Positions 15,430 through 23,395 of a stretch of 23,504 bases of DNA are shown here, piece after piece; position 1 is the first letter of the stretch, and each line of letters starts with the position of its first letter. The translations under genes were made by a program, and so were the position numbers. The stretch lies in IMG/VR virus record IMGVR_UViG_3300047276_000045, positions 1 to 23,504 of that record, one strand, 5' to 3'. A model generated the notes under the pieces. That model did not search any database. It was not told where the DNA came from and saw only the letters and a list, made by a program, of their open reading frames with translations. This DNA comes from a virus.

Positions 15430-15887
15430 GACTTAGTCCTTACAAACTCTACAAAGGGAAGTTTTAAATGTCCGTACTCGGGGAGTACTCGTACAAATTT
15501 AAAGCCCAGCCACTTAAGCCAAGCAATGTGTACGGTATTGCGTCGATCCACAAGGTTCGTCAGAATAGGGGCCTTGCTTTGAAGGTAATCGACCCATTCC
15601 CGCGACTGCCTTAAGAAACTCCAGCGGTGCTTCAGCAACTCCGTCGAACCAAGCATCCAGACATAAGACACATTGTCTTGGGGTGCTGCGACATAGCCAA
15701 ACATCGCTAAAGGCTTGCCTTCAGGGCAGGCCACAGTAAAGCACTCTGTGGAATAAGTAAAGCCCTTAATCAAGGCTTTGTGTGGAGTGTCCTTTGACCC
15801 GGCATAGACTTCGTCCCGGTCTTCCGGGCGCATGGTCTGGGCCAGCCAAGGAATGTCCTGACGAATGCTGGAGCGTACTTTAATCAT
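15417..15887 (-). CDS. gp13-like core-assembly protein with GNAT-like fold
   Basis: A 156-residue protein between tail tubular B and the gp14-like gene, exactly where T7 gene 13 (138 residues) lies. The pattern MIKVRSSIRQDIPWLAQ at the start, FGYVAAPQDNVSYVWMLGS in the middle and NTVHIAWLKWLGFKFV near residues 117-132 matches the acetyltransferase-like fold of the T7 gp13 family. T7 gp13 helps form the internal core. The GNAT-like fold does not prove acetyltransferase activity; no clear acetyl-CoA loop was identified. It starts ATG 15887, overlapping the TGA of the upstream gene as ATGA. Confidence 0.85.
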   Translation of the reverse strand: MIKVRSSIRQDIPWLAQTMRPEDRDEVYAGSKDTPHKALIKGFTYSTECFTVACPEGKPLAMFGYVAAPQDNVSYVWMLGSTELLKHRWSFLRQSREWVDYLQSKAPILTNLVDRRNTVHIAWLKWLGFKFVRVLPEYGHLKLPFVEFVRTKSCAE

Positions 15888-18670
15888 CCGAAGCGTTGTG
15901 CGCGGTCATCATACGATGCTTCAATGTCTCCGCTGAGAATCTTGCAGGGCATTGGAGAATCGTTAATGATTCGGATAACCGTGTTTTCGTTTCTGGAGTA
16001 GATGGGACAACGGAAGGCTCCAGACGAGATGTTAGCGTTGTCCAGCAGCGAGGTCCCAAGAACTTCCCCGGTAAAGGGGTATTCGTAAGTATCCTCGTTA
16101 CGAACCTGAGCCGTAACCCGGAAGTACCCGGTATCAGCGTATTGGAGCGTCAGGTACCGCAACTGGAGCCGCCCAGTCAGCAATGCGGCATTGACCGTTC
16201 CAGCCCGAGAGGCCACGCCGCTGCGGAGATACGGGGTTGAGAACTCGTACTCCATGATGTAATTGGTGCCCACCCAAACAGCGGTGTTGGAGTAGTCGCC
16301 AATGACATTGACCGTGCCCTGAGCCGCGGTGCCGATGTTGTATGAGGTACCTCCGGCCAGCGAAAGAACAAGGCCATTCACGGCCACCACCTTGGTCTTG
16401 CCCGCAGCATACGACATCGGCCTAGGCAGGGTAAAGGTGGTCAGCCCGGTGGTGCTGTTGTAGGTTCCGCTTCCCGCTGCAAGGTAAGTTCGCTGATCCA
16501 GATTGGTTACCCATGTCTGGTTGGTGGTGGCTACATCATTAATGCCAACCCCCATGCGGATCTTTTCAATCGTGATGAAGCCTGTGGTGCTGTTTCTGGT
16601 TCGCAGCATAACCACATACATATCAGACTCCACAAAGCCTGCCCACATTGGGCGGGCAAAGGCATAAGCCTCTGGATTGGAATCCTGAAAGGTGAATCGG
16701 AACCATGCCGACTGTAGCCGCGATCCGTTCTGATCGAAATAGCGGTAACAGTAGATTTCGTCCCCGGCAACCACGGCAGCCAGATTGTCGTGTGTGGACG
16801 CGGTGATGTGCCGGGGGTTGCTTGTGATATACCGGGAGACATTGTTCGTGATGTCGTTTGCCAGATAGGACCCGTCCAGAGCGGGCTGTGGCACCAATTC
16901 ACGAACTCCGGTAAACCCGCCATTGGCGAAGGTAAAGAACACGGAAGTGGCCGAAGGGATCGGACGCACCGTGGCGGCTTGGCTGTCAAAGTCGGCCACG
17001 GAAATAATGGCAATCTGCTTGGGGCTGAGGATCTGGCCCCCGCGAAGAACCATCTGATTCGTGGGCGTGAACAGAATCAGGTCCCGGTTAAACGGAACGG
17101 CGGCCACGATCTTTCCTACCCGGGGGCTGGACGAAGCGACATCAATGGGGTCCGAGTCCAGCAAATCCAGCGTGGTGGTTCGGAAGAAGTTGAAGAACTC
17201 CGACACCTCGCTGAAGATGATGTTTTCCCCGGCCATGATCCCCAGCCTGTTCTGGTAGAAGACCATGTCTTGCAGCCGCTCTCCGACAAAGGTGGGGAAG
17301 GGATTCGTCAAGTCGTCGCCAACCAGACGATCAAACCACTTCAGGCCGCTGTAGTTGGCCCCAGAAGCCGCCCCGGTTCCGTTGAGGCCGTCACCCTTCT
17401 TAAGGTAGAAGGTGCCATCTGACTGCCTGATCAGGAGCAGCGGCATGGTGGCGTAGTCAAACTTGTACTTCAGGCCGGGGGCCACAGTCTCTTCCCAGAT
17501 CCCCCGGGAGAAAGTGCCGTTGTCGGCCTTAAACTTCACCCAGTAGTCGTCGTAAGGAGACTCGGGAGTTCCGACCACCTTGACCATGTAGCCGTGGGGC
17601 GCACTAGGCGGCAAGTCTTCAAACCGCTGGACGCTGTCCTTGATGTAGATCATGCCGTCCCCACCAAAGTCGTCTTCCACGACCACGGTGAAGTCTGCGC
17701 TGCCCTTGATGTAAATGACGCTGTCCTCGTACTCGCTGGCCGTGTAGGGGCCGATGGCCTTGATACCCCCGGGAGGTCCAATGTAGCCGCTAGAAGCGTT
17801 TTCCCACAGAGCCCGACCCACTCGGTCTGTACCGATTTCGCCCTGCACGGAGGACTGAATCGTGACCTGAAAGTTATTCACGCCGCCAATATCACCCGAG
17901 TTGGCCGAAAGAACCGTATTGACTTGTTCCGACTCCCAGCCAATAGCGTCTTCGACAATGACAATTTTAGTTACCTTGCCGCCGGAGCCCACAGTAATTT
18001 GAGCCTTGGGGTAGGTCGTCGCCTTGACTCCTGAAACATAAGTCAAAAGGACATTGTCGTAAGTGTCGGGAGTTCCGCTGCTCCCCTCGTTGGTGATCTG
18101 AACCGAGCGGCTAATGTGGGTAAAGACCTTCGTCGTTCCCCCGCTGGTCAGTTTGATGATGTGTTCGCGGTTGTAGTTGCTCTGCTTAATCCAGACCAGT
18201 CCAGCACGGTTGTAATTGGAAGGAATTCCCGTTACCGTGGCCGCGTCTGCGGCAATTGGGTTGGTGGCGTTGGAAATAAAAGTCACATCGCCAATCGTCA
18301 AAGCCTTGCGCTTGCCCGAAGTAGCCGATCCCAGCGACACCCCCGAGTCCACCAAAAGCGTCTTTCGGTTTCCCGCCAAGTCATAGATATCGGCGGTACC
18401 GCTTTCCTGAACAACGAGCAGATACTTTTCGGTTTCGTCCCGCTCAATCAGGTGAACAAACAAAGATTCCGTCTTGTTAATGTTCCTGAGCGTTCCTCCG
18501 CTGTCCGCCACCGTGGCAATTCGCTCAGTCGGGGGCCGCTTCAGCAGTCCCTCAATGGGCGAAGGCACAGCATTGTCCACCTTTTCAGCCTCGTTGGCCT
18601 GCCGGATGGACGGGGGCTGCTGGTTAACGCCGCCGATGAGGTTGGGGATGGGGGAGGTAATCAGGGGCAT
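15884..18670 (-). CDS. Tail tubular protein B (nozzle), T7 gp12-like
   Basis: 928 residues from the start chosen here (T7 gp12 is 794). The opening ITSPIPNLIGGVNQQPPSIR followed by DNAVPSPIEGLLKRPPTE is a strong family signature for gp12-type nozzle proteins. The body is beta-rich with many Gly/Thr/Asp and ends YDDRAQRFG. The nozzle caps the tail and holds the fibres. An in-frame ATG exists 14 codons upstream at 18712, but the start at 18670 gives the usual MPLITSPIPNL N-terminus and a TAATG overlap with the tubular A stop, so it is preferred. Confidence 0.93.
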   Translation of the reverse strand: MPLITSPIPNLIGGVNQQPPSIRQANEAEKVDNAVPSPIEGLLKRPPTERIATVADSGGTLRNINKTESLFVHLIERDETEKYLLVVQESGTADIYDLAGNRKTLLVDSGVSLGSATSGKRKALTIGDVTFISNATNPIAADAATVTGIPSNYNRAGLVWIKQSNYNREHIIKLTSGGTTKVFTHISRSVQITNEGSSGTPDTYDNVLLTYVSGVKATTYPKAQITVGSGGKVTKIVIVEDAIGWESEQVNTVLSANSGDIGGVNNFQVTIQSSVQGEIGTDRVGRALWENASSGYIGPPGGIKAIGPYTASEYEDSVIYIKGSADFTVVVEDDFGGDGMIYIKDSVQRFEDLPPSAPHGYMVKVVGTPESPYDDYWVKFKADNGTFSRGIWEETVAPGLKYKFDYATMPLLLIRQSDGTFYLKKGDGLNGTGAASGANYSGLKWFDRLVGDDLTNPFPTFVGERLQDMVFYQNRLGIMAGENIIFSEVSEFFNFFRTTTLDLLDSDPIDVASSSPRVGKIVAAVPFNRDLILFTPTNQMVLRGGQILSPKQIAIISVADFDSQAATVRPIPSATSVFFTFANGGFTGVRELVPQPALDGSYLANDITNNVSRYITSNPRHITASTHDNLAAVVAGDEIYCYRYFDQNGSRLQSAWFRFTFQDSNPEAYAFARPMWAGFVESDMYVVMLRTRNSTTGFITIEKIRMGVGINDVATTNQTWVTNLDQRTYLAAGSGTYNSTTGLTTFTLPRPMSYAAGKTKVVAVNGLVLSLAGGTSYNIGTAAQGTVNVIGDYSNTAVWVGTNYIMEYEFSTPYLRSGVASRAGTVNAALLTGRLQLRYLTLQYADTGYFRVTAQVRNEDTYEYPFTGEVLGTSLLDNANISSGAFRCPIYSRNENTVIRIINDSPMPCKILSGDIEASYDDRAQRFG

Positions 18671-19266
18671 TAATTGACTCGGTAAGACCCACGACGAATG
18701 AAGGTGCGCCACACATCGGAGTTATCGAAGATGGTGAAATCCCCGATCTCGTTTTCGTACTCATTCATCATAGCAAGGGCCGCCACTTCGTCACGCAGCG
18801 TGAACCCGTGGTGCTTCTCAGAGCCGACCATGCGATCTTGGAAGATCCGAGCAGCCCGGACGGTGATGTACCGCTTTGCCGTTTCGGGCATCTCGTCAAA
18901 GTCCATCAGGTAAACCTGAATCACCTTGATGGGACCGGGAAAGACATACGAGTTGGTCTTCCGGTTGTACAGGCGGTTTCCCCGGACAACCACATCGTAC
19001 TCGTACTCCATGCGGTCCATGTCAACACGAACAATCTTGTCGCTGAGGTAGATGAACCCCGTGTTGCTGTCTGGGGTCAGCGTCAGATTTTCGTCGGTGT
19101 TGAAGTGCCAGCCATAAGTCAGAACCTCCCGGGAAACCTCGTCAAGGATGTTCTGGGCAATCAGCGAGTCGGCCCGCTGGGCAGAGAGGGAGTTAACAGG
19201 CGGCTCCCCAACGGCAGACAGCATGGTGTTTACCGCTTGGATTCTGGTGGTCTTTGTCAACGACAT
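18670..19266 (-). CDS. Tail tubular protein A (adaptor), T7 gp11-like
   Basis: 198 residues; T7 gp11 is 196. The N-terminus TRIQAVNTMLSAVGEPPVNS is the family signature, followed by helices around DSLIAQNILDEVSREVL and a W-H-F-N-T-D core. The protein forms the ring between portal and nozzle. ATG 19266 has GAGG seven bases upstream, just after a terminator candidate behind the capsid gene, so its transcript must come from read-through or a start not seen here. Its stop overlaps the tail tubular B start. Confidence 0.95.
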   Translation of the reverse strand: MSLTKTTRIQAVNTMLSAVGEPPVNSLSAQRADSLIAQNILDEVSREVLTYGWHFNTDENLTLTPDSNTGFIYLSDKIVRVDMDRMEYEYDVVVRGNRLYNRKTNSYVFPGPIKVIQVYLMDFDEMPETAKRYITVRAARIFQDRMVGSEKHHGFTLRDEVAALAMMNEYENEIGDFTIFDNSDVWRTFIRRGSYRVN

Positions 19267-19282
19267 AGGGAAACCTCAAACA

Positions 19283-19324
19283 AAAGAGGGGGTGGAACCC
19301 AACTAAGGGAACCACCCCCTCTTT
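19283..19324 (-). terminator. Strong hairpin terminator after the major capsid gene
   Basis: A perfect 13-bp stem pairs 19283-19295 (aaagagggggtgg) with 19312-19324 (ccaccccctcttt). A small internal ccc/ggg stem (19298-19300 with 19307-19309) lies in the loop. On the minus strand the right arm ends CTCTTTTG then TTTGAGG, giving a T-rich tail. T7 has its main late terminator (T-phi) at the same place, between gene 10 and gene 11. Incomplete termination there sets high capsid expression over tail genes. Confidence 0.85.
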
Positions 19325-19346
19325 AACTCAGGGGTGAGAGAACGGA

Positions 19347-20450
19347 TCAGCCCGTGCCGACCAGTTCGTAGCAGCACTCCTCGCGGAGGACATTGTGACC
19401 CATGGCGTACTTAGCCAGCATCAGGGTGCCGAGCCGCTCCATGATGTACTCCGACTCAAGCGAGAGATCCATCAACTTGACCGTGGCAAGACCTTCACGC
19501 TGGAAGACGATGCCGCGAGTCGTGCTGAAGTTGGCCTGACCGTAGCCCACGCCGCCCGCACCGAAGACATCGTTCTTCACGCCGCCAGCGCTGTGGACAT
19601 TGGCCGAGGTCTCGTTGGTGGTCGGGATGTGGTTGCTCTTCACGATCTGGATGCCAGCCACGCGCATGATCATGCCGCCAGCCACCGAGCCGTTGCCGTC
19701 ATTGCCGTAATCACGGTTGATGGCGTCCTGATTCTCGTTGACCAACTTGTAGTACTGCGCCGGGGGAAGAACGCAGAAGCGATCCTCAGCAGGCACATTG
19801 GCCTCGTCCATCTTCTGGGCAGCGACGAACAGACCGTCGATCAACTTTTCGCCCGTGGTGGTGGATCCGACCGGGATCTGGGCACCAAGGAAGGTTGCAT
19901 CGGAGCCGCCGAAACGATCAGTCGTGGCGCGGGCACCAGCGATGGTCGTGCGGATCAGGTTCTTGTCGGCGGTGTAAGCCAGAGCCCGACCGATTTCGGT
20001 GCTGTAGATCGAACGCACATCGTAGTGGTTCTTCATCTCGTCCAGATCGGCCACGAAGACCGAGGACACCAGCACATCGTCAATGAAGACGACCTTCTCA
20101 GCGTGCTTGAAACGGTTCAGGTACTTAGAAGCAGCCGAGTTGCCCGAGTCAAACGAGGTGGTCGGAGAACCAGCCGAGGTGCTTGCGGCAAACAGGTTGG
20201 TGCCCGAAGCCTCGCTCAGGACGGACTCGCCCGGAGTGTGGTACTTGGCATCAGCCACGCCCGTGACGGGGAACTGAGCAGACTTGCCGCTCTGGATCGT
20301 CCGCACACGGTGGAGCGGCATCATCACATTGTACTTCTCAAAGGTGGTGATGATTTCGCCGGAGAAAACCTTGAGGAAGAGGGCATCGACATCCCCCGCC
20401 AGATTGACCTGACCAAGACGGGACGGGCCCGTGTAGTTGTAACTAGCCAT
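19347..20450 (-). CDS. Major capsid protein, T7 gp10-like
   Basis: 367 residues (T7 gp10A is 345). N-terminal YTGPSRLGQVNLAGDVDALF followed by FSGEIITTFEKYNVM and a VRTIQSGKSAQFPVTG strand is the pattern of podovirus HK97-fold capsids. The remaining part is beta-rich with a C-terminal MLAKYAMGHNVL region. It builds the icosahedral shell around the scaffold. ATG 20450 has AGGA (20462-20465) 11 bases upstream, an unusually long spacer. It is flanked on both sides by hairpin terminator candidates, which isolates it as a strongly expressed unit. No slippery frameshift site like T7 10A/10B was noticed at its 3' end. Confidence 0.96.
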   Translation of the reverse strand: MASYNYTGPSRLGQVNLAGDVDALFLKVFSGEIITTFEKYNVMMPLHRVRTIQSGKSAQFPVTGVADAKYHTPGESVLSEASGTNLFAASTSAGSPTTSFDSGNSAASKYLNRFKHAEKVVFIDDVLVSSVFVADLDEMKNHYDVRSIYSTEIGRALAYTADKNLIRTTIAGARATTDRFGGSDATFLGAQIPVGSTTTGEKLIDGLFVAAQKMDEANVPAEDRFCVLPPAQYYKLVNENQDAINRDYGNDGNGSVAGGMIMRVAGIQIVKSNHIPTTNETSANVHSAGGVKNDVFGAGGVGYGQANFSTTRGIVFQREGLATVKLMDLSLESEYIMERLGTLMLAKYAMGHNVLREECCYELVGTG

Positions 20451-20573
20451 TTCGTTTTAATTCCTAATTGGGTGTGTTGTAAGATGCATTTATGTCTTTT
20501 TCTTACGGTTATCCCTCGCAAGGGGCCAGCAATACTGGAGACACCTCCCGGCCATCTCTACCGGGAAAGTAAA
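20451..20573 (-). promoter_or_regulatory. Untranslated capsid leader, likely containing a phage promoter
   Basis: About 120 bases between the upstream terminator hairpin and the capsid start contain no gene. Because a terminator precedes it, capsid transcription probably begins here or reads through. It includes cccgg/ccggg (20547-20565) and GTAAGA/TCTTAC pairing (20479-20484 with 20501-20506) around a 16-base loop. No sigma-70 pair or T7-type promoter match was recognised, so the promoter itself is inferred. Confidence 0.45.
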
Positions 20574-20603
20574 GGAACCCCACAGATTTCTCTGGGGGGT
20601 TCC
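20574..20603 (-). terminator. Intrinsic terminator upstream of the capsid gene
   Basis: On the minus strand a 13-bp stem with one mismatch (20591-20603 with 20574-20586) encloses a GAAA tetraloop and is followed by TTTACTTT, an imperfect U tract. It lies downstream of the lipoprotein gene and upstream of the capsid leader, so it probably ends or attenuates transcripts from the portal-scaffold-cassette operon. Confidence 0.8.
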
Positions 20604-20634
20604 GAGGGCCTACGCGAATCAGGTGAGACTGGGC

Positions 20635-20871
20635 TCACGGCGCAGCCGGAGGTTCTTCTGGAACATCCGCGGCCCACCAACCAGCCGGAATCTCAACTCT
20701 GTTTGCAGACTTGATCTTTGTACCGTCTTGTTGAACGACAAATACATGGGCCTTTACGGGTTCAGCCAGTTGGACTGGAGTCCCCGGGGGTACGAGAAGC
20801 ACGGTGGTTCCGCACCCGGTCATGAAACCGAGAACGGACACCGCCAGCAGTCGGATCGGCTGTTTTGGCAT
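20635..20871 (-). CDS. Small outer-membrane lipoprotein, possible o-spanin-like
   Basis: A 78-residue protein beginning MPKQPIRLLAVSVLGFMTGC: a basic start, a hydrophobic stretch and Cys20 in a lipobox-like GFMTGC. The mature part GTTVLLVPPGTPVQLAEPVK and an IPAGWW motif match a recurrent small phage lipoprotein pattern. The start at 20871 is chosen because AAGGA (20877-20881) lies five bases before it; a longer frame from 20928 would add 19 residues and spoil the signal peptide. It overlaps the preceding gene out of frame by 110 bases. A lysis or envelope role (outer-membrane spanin or exclusion) is inferred from topology; no partner with a classic inner-membrane spanin form was found. Confidence 0.75.
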   Translation of the reverse strand: MPKQPIRLLAVSVLGFMTGCGTTVLLVPPGTPVQLAEPVKAHVFVVQQDGTKIKSANRVEIPAGWWAADVPEEPPAAP

Positions 20872-20944
20872 TCGTATCCTTAGATACCAATCCTTCAAAA
20901 AACTTGAGGATTGCGGTGACAATTTCACCGACCCATCCCCACAT
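20762..20944 (-). CDS. Short amphipathic membrane-associated protein, nested with lipoprotein gene
   Basis: A 60-residue protein. Residues 1-20 (MWGWVGEIVTAILKFFEGLV) form a Trp-rich hydrophobic or amphipathic helix; the rest is polar with an Arg-rich segment (RSRFHDRVRNHRASR) and a Pro/Ser/Gly end. ATG at 20944 overlaps the TGA of the upstream gene as TGATG and has GGAG eight bases upstream; a GTG one codon earlier is possible. Its 3' part (20762-20871) is out of frame with the lipoprotein. Such short proteins often precede phage lipoproteins of this type. A membrane-linked lysis role is plausible but not shown. Confidence 0.65.
   Translation of the reverse strand: MWGWVGEIVTAILKFFEGLVSKDTNAKTADPTAGGVRSRFHDRVRNHRASRTPGDSSPTG
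20877..20881 (-). promoter_or_regulatory. AAGGA ribosome site deciding the internal lipoprotein start
   Basis: On the minus strand CTAAGGATACGAATG places AAGGA five bases before ATG 20871, inside the coding region of the preceding small gene. No comparable site was noted before the longer start at 20928, so it fixes the N-terminus and supports the signal peptide reading. Confidence 0.75.
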
Positions 20945-21138
20945 CACTTCTTCTCCGAAGCGTCCTTAGCCATGATCAGGCCGATGCCCGCGGTAATGGC
21001 GGCAATGGTCGTTCCCATGTCGAAGGTGGTCGCCGGATCCCCGTCAAGGATTGCCACGATGGCCGTGCCAGCGGCGGTAAGAATGGTGGCAATACCCAGA
21101 ACGGTGGTCTTCACATTGTGAGGCAACTTGTTAATCAC
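20944..21138 (-). CDS. Two-helix small membrane protein, holin-like
   Basis: A 64-residue protein with two hydrophobic segments: about 10-30 (TTVLGIATILTAAGTAIVAIL) and about 40-57 (GTTIAAITAGIGLIMA), joined by a short DGDPATTFD loop, and a charged C-terminus. This is the layout of small two-span holins or related phage membrane proteins. The start is GTG at 21138, overlapping the scaffold TGA as GTGA, with GGAG seven bases upstream. Location between scaffold and capsid is unusual compared with T7. Assignment as holin is topology-based; it could be a different virion-membrane accessory. Confidence 0.7.
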   Translation of the reverse strand: MINKLPHNVKTTVLGIATILTAAGTAIVAILDGDPATTFDMGTTIAAITAGIGLIMAKDASEKK

Positions 21139-21866
21139 GATGAAACTCCAAGGGCGTTAGAGAGAGCAACGCGCTGTTCCACATCCTTGCGGTATGCGGG
21201 ATCCTTGGCGTAACGGGGATCCTTCATGGCGGCCACGATTTCAGCCACGCTACGGTACGCACCGCCGCTAGGCCCAGCCACCTCGCCCTGAATCAGGCGG
21301 CCCTGTGAACCGTTTTCCTTCTGGTAACGCGCCTTTAGTCCTTCAACGGCCATCCGAACGGCGTGGGGATTCCGGCCATCGATGATGTTGTTGAAGGCAT
21401 CAATCTCGGCTTCAGGCAGGGCTCCAGCAGCCCACTCAATCATGCCCTGATAAGCCTCCGGCCCACCAGCCATCTGCATAACAGCGTTGGTCTCGGCCTC
21501 CAACATGGAACGCTGACCTTCAATGTAGGAGCGCACCATGGTCTCGGGCAGACCGTAGGTATTCACGATCTCCTTGACCGATTCCTCGCTGATGTCGCCG
21601 TTGGCGTAGAACTCCTGCGAGTACTTCTCAAGGCCAGCAAAGTCGGCCTTGTTCTCTGGGCTGCTGATGCGCTTTTCCAGTTCGCTGTACGCCTTTGCCA
21701 GTTCAGTCGGATCCTTGAACTTTTCCGGGAGCCACTCAGGACGCTCCACGGTGGGCTGGGGCTCTTCCGGCGGCGGCGCACCTTCCAATGCCTGCTTCAT
21801 GGCATCGACTTCGCCATTGGACTCTGCGGTATCTCGGACGATGGTGACTTGCTGGTGGTTACTCAT
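21135..21866 (-). CDS. Capsid scaffolding (assembly) protein, T7 gp9-like
   Basis: 243 residues (T7 gp9 is 307), acidic and helical. An N-terminal disordered acidic region with PPPEEPQPTVERPEWLPEKF leads into the DPTELAKAYSELEKRISSP pattern typical of podovirus scaffolds. The C-terminus holds DPRYAKDPAYRKDVEQRV, a basic-helical end that in T7-like scaffolds contacts the capsid. The scaffold guides shell assembly and leaves before DNA packaging. ATG 21866 overlaps the portal TGA as ATGA. Gene order portal-scaffold supports this. Confidence 0.93.
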   Translation of the reverse strand: MSNHQQVTIVRDTAESNGEVDAMKQALEGAPPPEEPQPTVERPEWLPEKFKDPTELAKAYSELEKRISSPENKADFAGLEKYSQEFYANGDISEESVKEIVNTYGLPETMVRSYIEGQRSMLEAETNAVMQMAGGPEAYQGMIEWAAGALPEAEIDAFNNIIDGRNPHAVRMAVEGLKARYQKENGSQGRLIQGEVAGPSGGAYRSVAEIVAAMKDPRYAKDPAYRKDVEQRVALSNALGVSS

Positions 21867-23392
21867 TGCTGTTGATTCATCTGCTCAATCATTGTTCCCG
21901 TGGTCTTGGCGGCTTGGGGTCCAGCCATAGCAAGCATCTGCTGCTGCATTGCCATCTGCTGTTCCTGAGCAATCTGCTCTTCCGTCTTCACAAGACCAGC
22001 CGTGTCAATCCCGAGCGCGGCTGCACGGCGATTCAGGTATTCCCGGAAATCAATATACTGCTGAATGCCGCCGGGGCCGAGAATTTGAGCAATTCCTTGG
22101 AGATAAATATCCAAACGGTTTAGGTCATTGCCCCGGCCCAGAGCGTCGATTCCGGTGACGATGGTGGGGGTGACATACCGCTTATCGATCTTCGGCATCT
22201 TCTTGGCCTTGGTCAGGCGGTCGATGATGCGGTTAACCAGCGGCAACTGGAATTCCTGCGACAAGAGGCTGTAGATCCCGCCCAGTTGGCGTTCGATGGA
22301 CTGGGTCACCAGCCGGATCTCTTCAGCCGTCACACGCTCCGCGTTGCGGATGGAGGCTTCAGTCAGCAAGAAGGCGTAGGAAAGCCGCTCGTTGATCGTG
22401 TTGATCGTCTGAAGGGCCACACCCATGTCGGCGGCCTTGGCGACCTGTAGAACCGTCACATCTTGGGCGTTGCCCTCAATAATGGCTCCATTTGGGCTCT
22501 GGGCGATCTTCCGGGCCCGGGTGCTTCCCGTGGGGTTGACCAAGAACAAGACCTTGGCAGAAGCCGCTGCACCTTCGACAATGCTCTTGGAGAGACTGTC
22601 CAGCGAGACCAGATCCCCGTAGTACTGCTCCACATAGGAGCGACCGTAGTCTTCCCCGTCAACCCGATGCATCCGCAGGGCTAGGAAGGGGCTGCGCTCT
22701 GCGGGGTAGGTTGCGTAGGAATCGGGAATGATGTTGCCACCAATCTCTTGGTAGACCTCTACCTTGTTGTCGGGGAGGGTGTGGCAACAGGTGTACAGTT
22801 CGACCGTGTCTTCGTGAGCGCACAGGCAGTCCTTAGCCATGGCGGCCACCTCTGGCGGCAACATGGCGGGAGAGACATTCTCCTTGATGACGATCTTGCG
22901 GACATTGCCCATCGGGTCGCGCTTCACGACATAACGGTCCAGCCGCAGCACCCGCATGGGCCCCTCGTCGGGGAAGTACAGAAGAACATTTCCGCAAACA
23001 ATGAGTTGCTTTAGAGCCTCAAACAGGGCGACCCGGATGCTCTGGGCTTCGATCTCCTTCATCACCGTCCGTTCCATGTCGGACAGGCTCTGCTCCGCCT
23101 CGCTGCGGGCCCGGGGGGACATCGAATCTAGGTTGCGGGCTGCCGCAGGATCGATGATGAACCGGAAGAATGGGGCGTTCGGGGGCAGAAGCGACAGCAG
23201 CAGGGCCGACGACAGGTTATTAACGCCACGCGCACCTACCGCCTGCCAAGGGGCAGGGAACTTCTCAGCGGTGCGGTCACCCTCGTCAGTCAGGAGGTGC
23301 GGCAGGGTCAGTCTGGCGCAATCCCGGGCCCGTTCAAGGAACGAGAACCGCCGGGTTTCCAGCCGCAGATACAGGGCCTTACCGCTTTCCAT
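21863..23392 (-). CDS. Portal protein (head-tail connector), T7 gp8-like
   Basis: 509 residues (T7 gp8 is 536). The N-terminal RRFSFLERARDCARLTLPHL followed by GARGVNNLSSALLLSLLPPN, and a later VEQYYGDLVSLDSLSKSIVE stretch, match podovirus portals. The C-terminal 50 residues are Gln/Met-rich (QEQQMAMQQQMLAMAG) and probably form the barrel or disordered tip. The portal dodecamer is the DNA entry channel and binds terminase and tail tubular A. ATG 23392 has GGAG eight bases upstream, lying in the last codons of the preceding gene. Confidence 0.95.
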   Translation of the reverse strand: MESGKALYLRLETRRFSFLERARDCARLTLPHLLTDEGDRTAEKFPAPWQAVGARGVNNLSSALLLSLLPPNAPFFRFIIDPAAARNLDSMSPRARSEAEQSLSDMERTVMKEIEAQSIRVALFEALKQLIVCGNVLLYFPDEGPMRVLRLDRYVVKRDPMGNVRKIVIKENVSPAMLPPEVAAMAKDCLCAHEDTVELYTCCHTLPDNKVEVYQEIGGNIIPDSYATYPAERSPFLALRMHRVDGEDYGRSYVEQYYGDLVSLDSLSKSIVEGAAASAKVLFLVNPTGSTRARKIAQSPNGAIIEGNAQDVTVLQVAKAADMGVALQTINTINERLSYAFLLTEASIRNAERVTAEEIRLVTQSIERQLGGIYSLLSQEFQLPLVNRIIDRLTKAKKMPKIDKRYVTPTIVTGIDALGRGNDLNRLDIYLQGIAQILGPGGIQQYIDFREYLNRRAAALGIDTAGLVKTEEQIAQEQQMAMQQQMLAMAGPQAAKTTGTMIEQMNQQQ

Positions 23393-23395
23393 GAT

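Noticed and set aside
18671-18712. Longer start for tail tubular protein B
   Set aside because: The extra 14 residues do not fit the family N-terminus and the downstream ATG gives a TAATG overlap with the preceding stop.
19347-19400. T7-like capsid frameshift to a minor form
   Set aside because: No obvious slippery heptamer followed by a structure was seen near the capsid stop, and the terminator follows directly.
19395-20714. 439-residue open frame on the plus strand opposite the capsid gene
   Set aside because: It crosses the capsid gene, its leader and the terminator and is rich in His/Asp/Arg as expected from antisense reading of a biased gene. No ribosome site logic or family pattern.
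20872-20928. Longer start for the lipoprotein
   Set aside because: It would put 19 polar residues before the signal peptide; the internal ATG has a clear AAGGA site.
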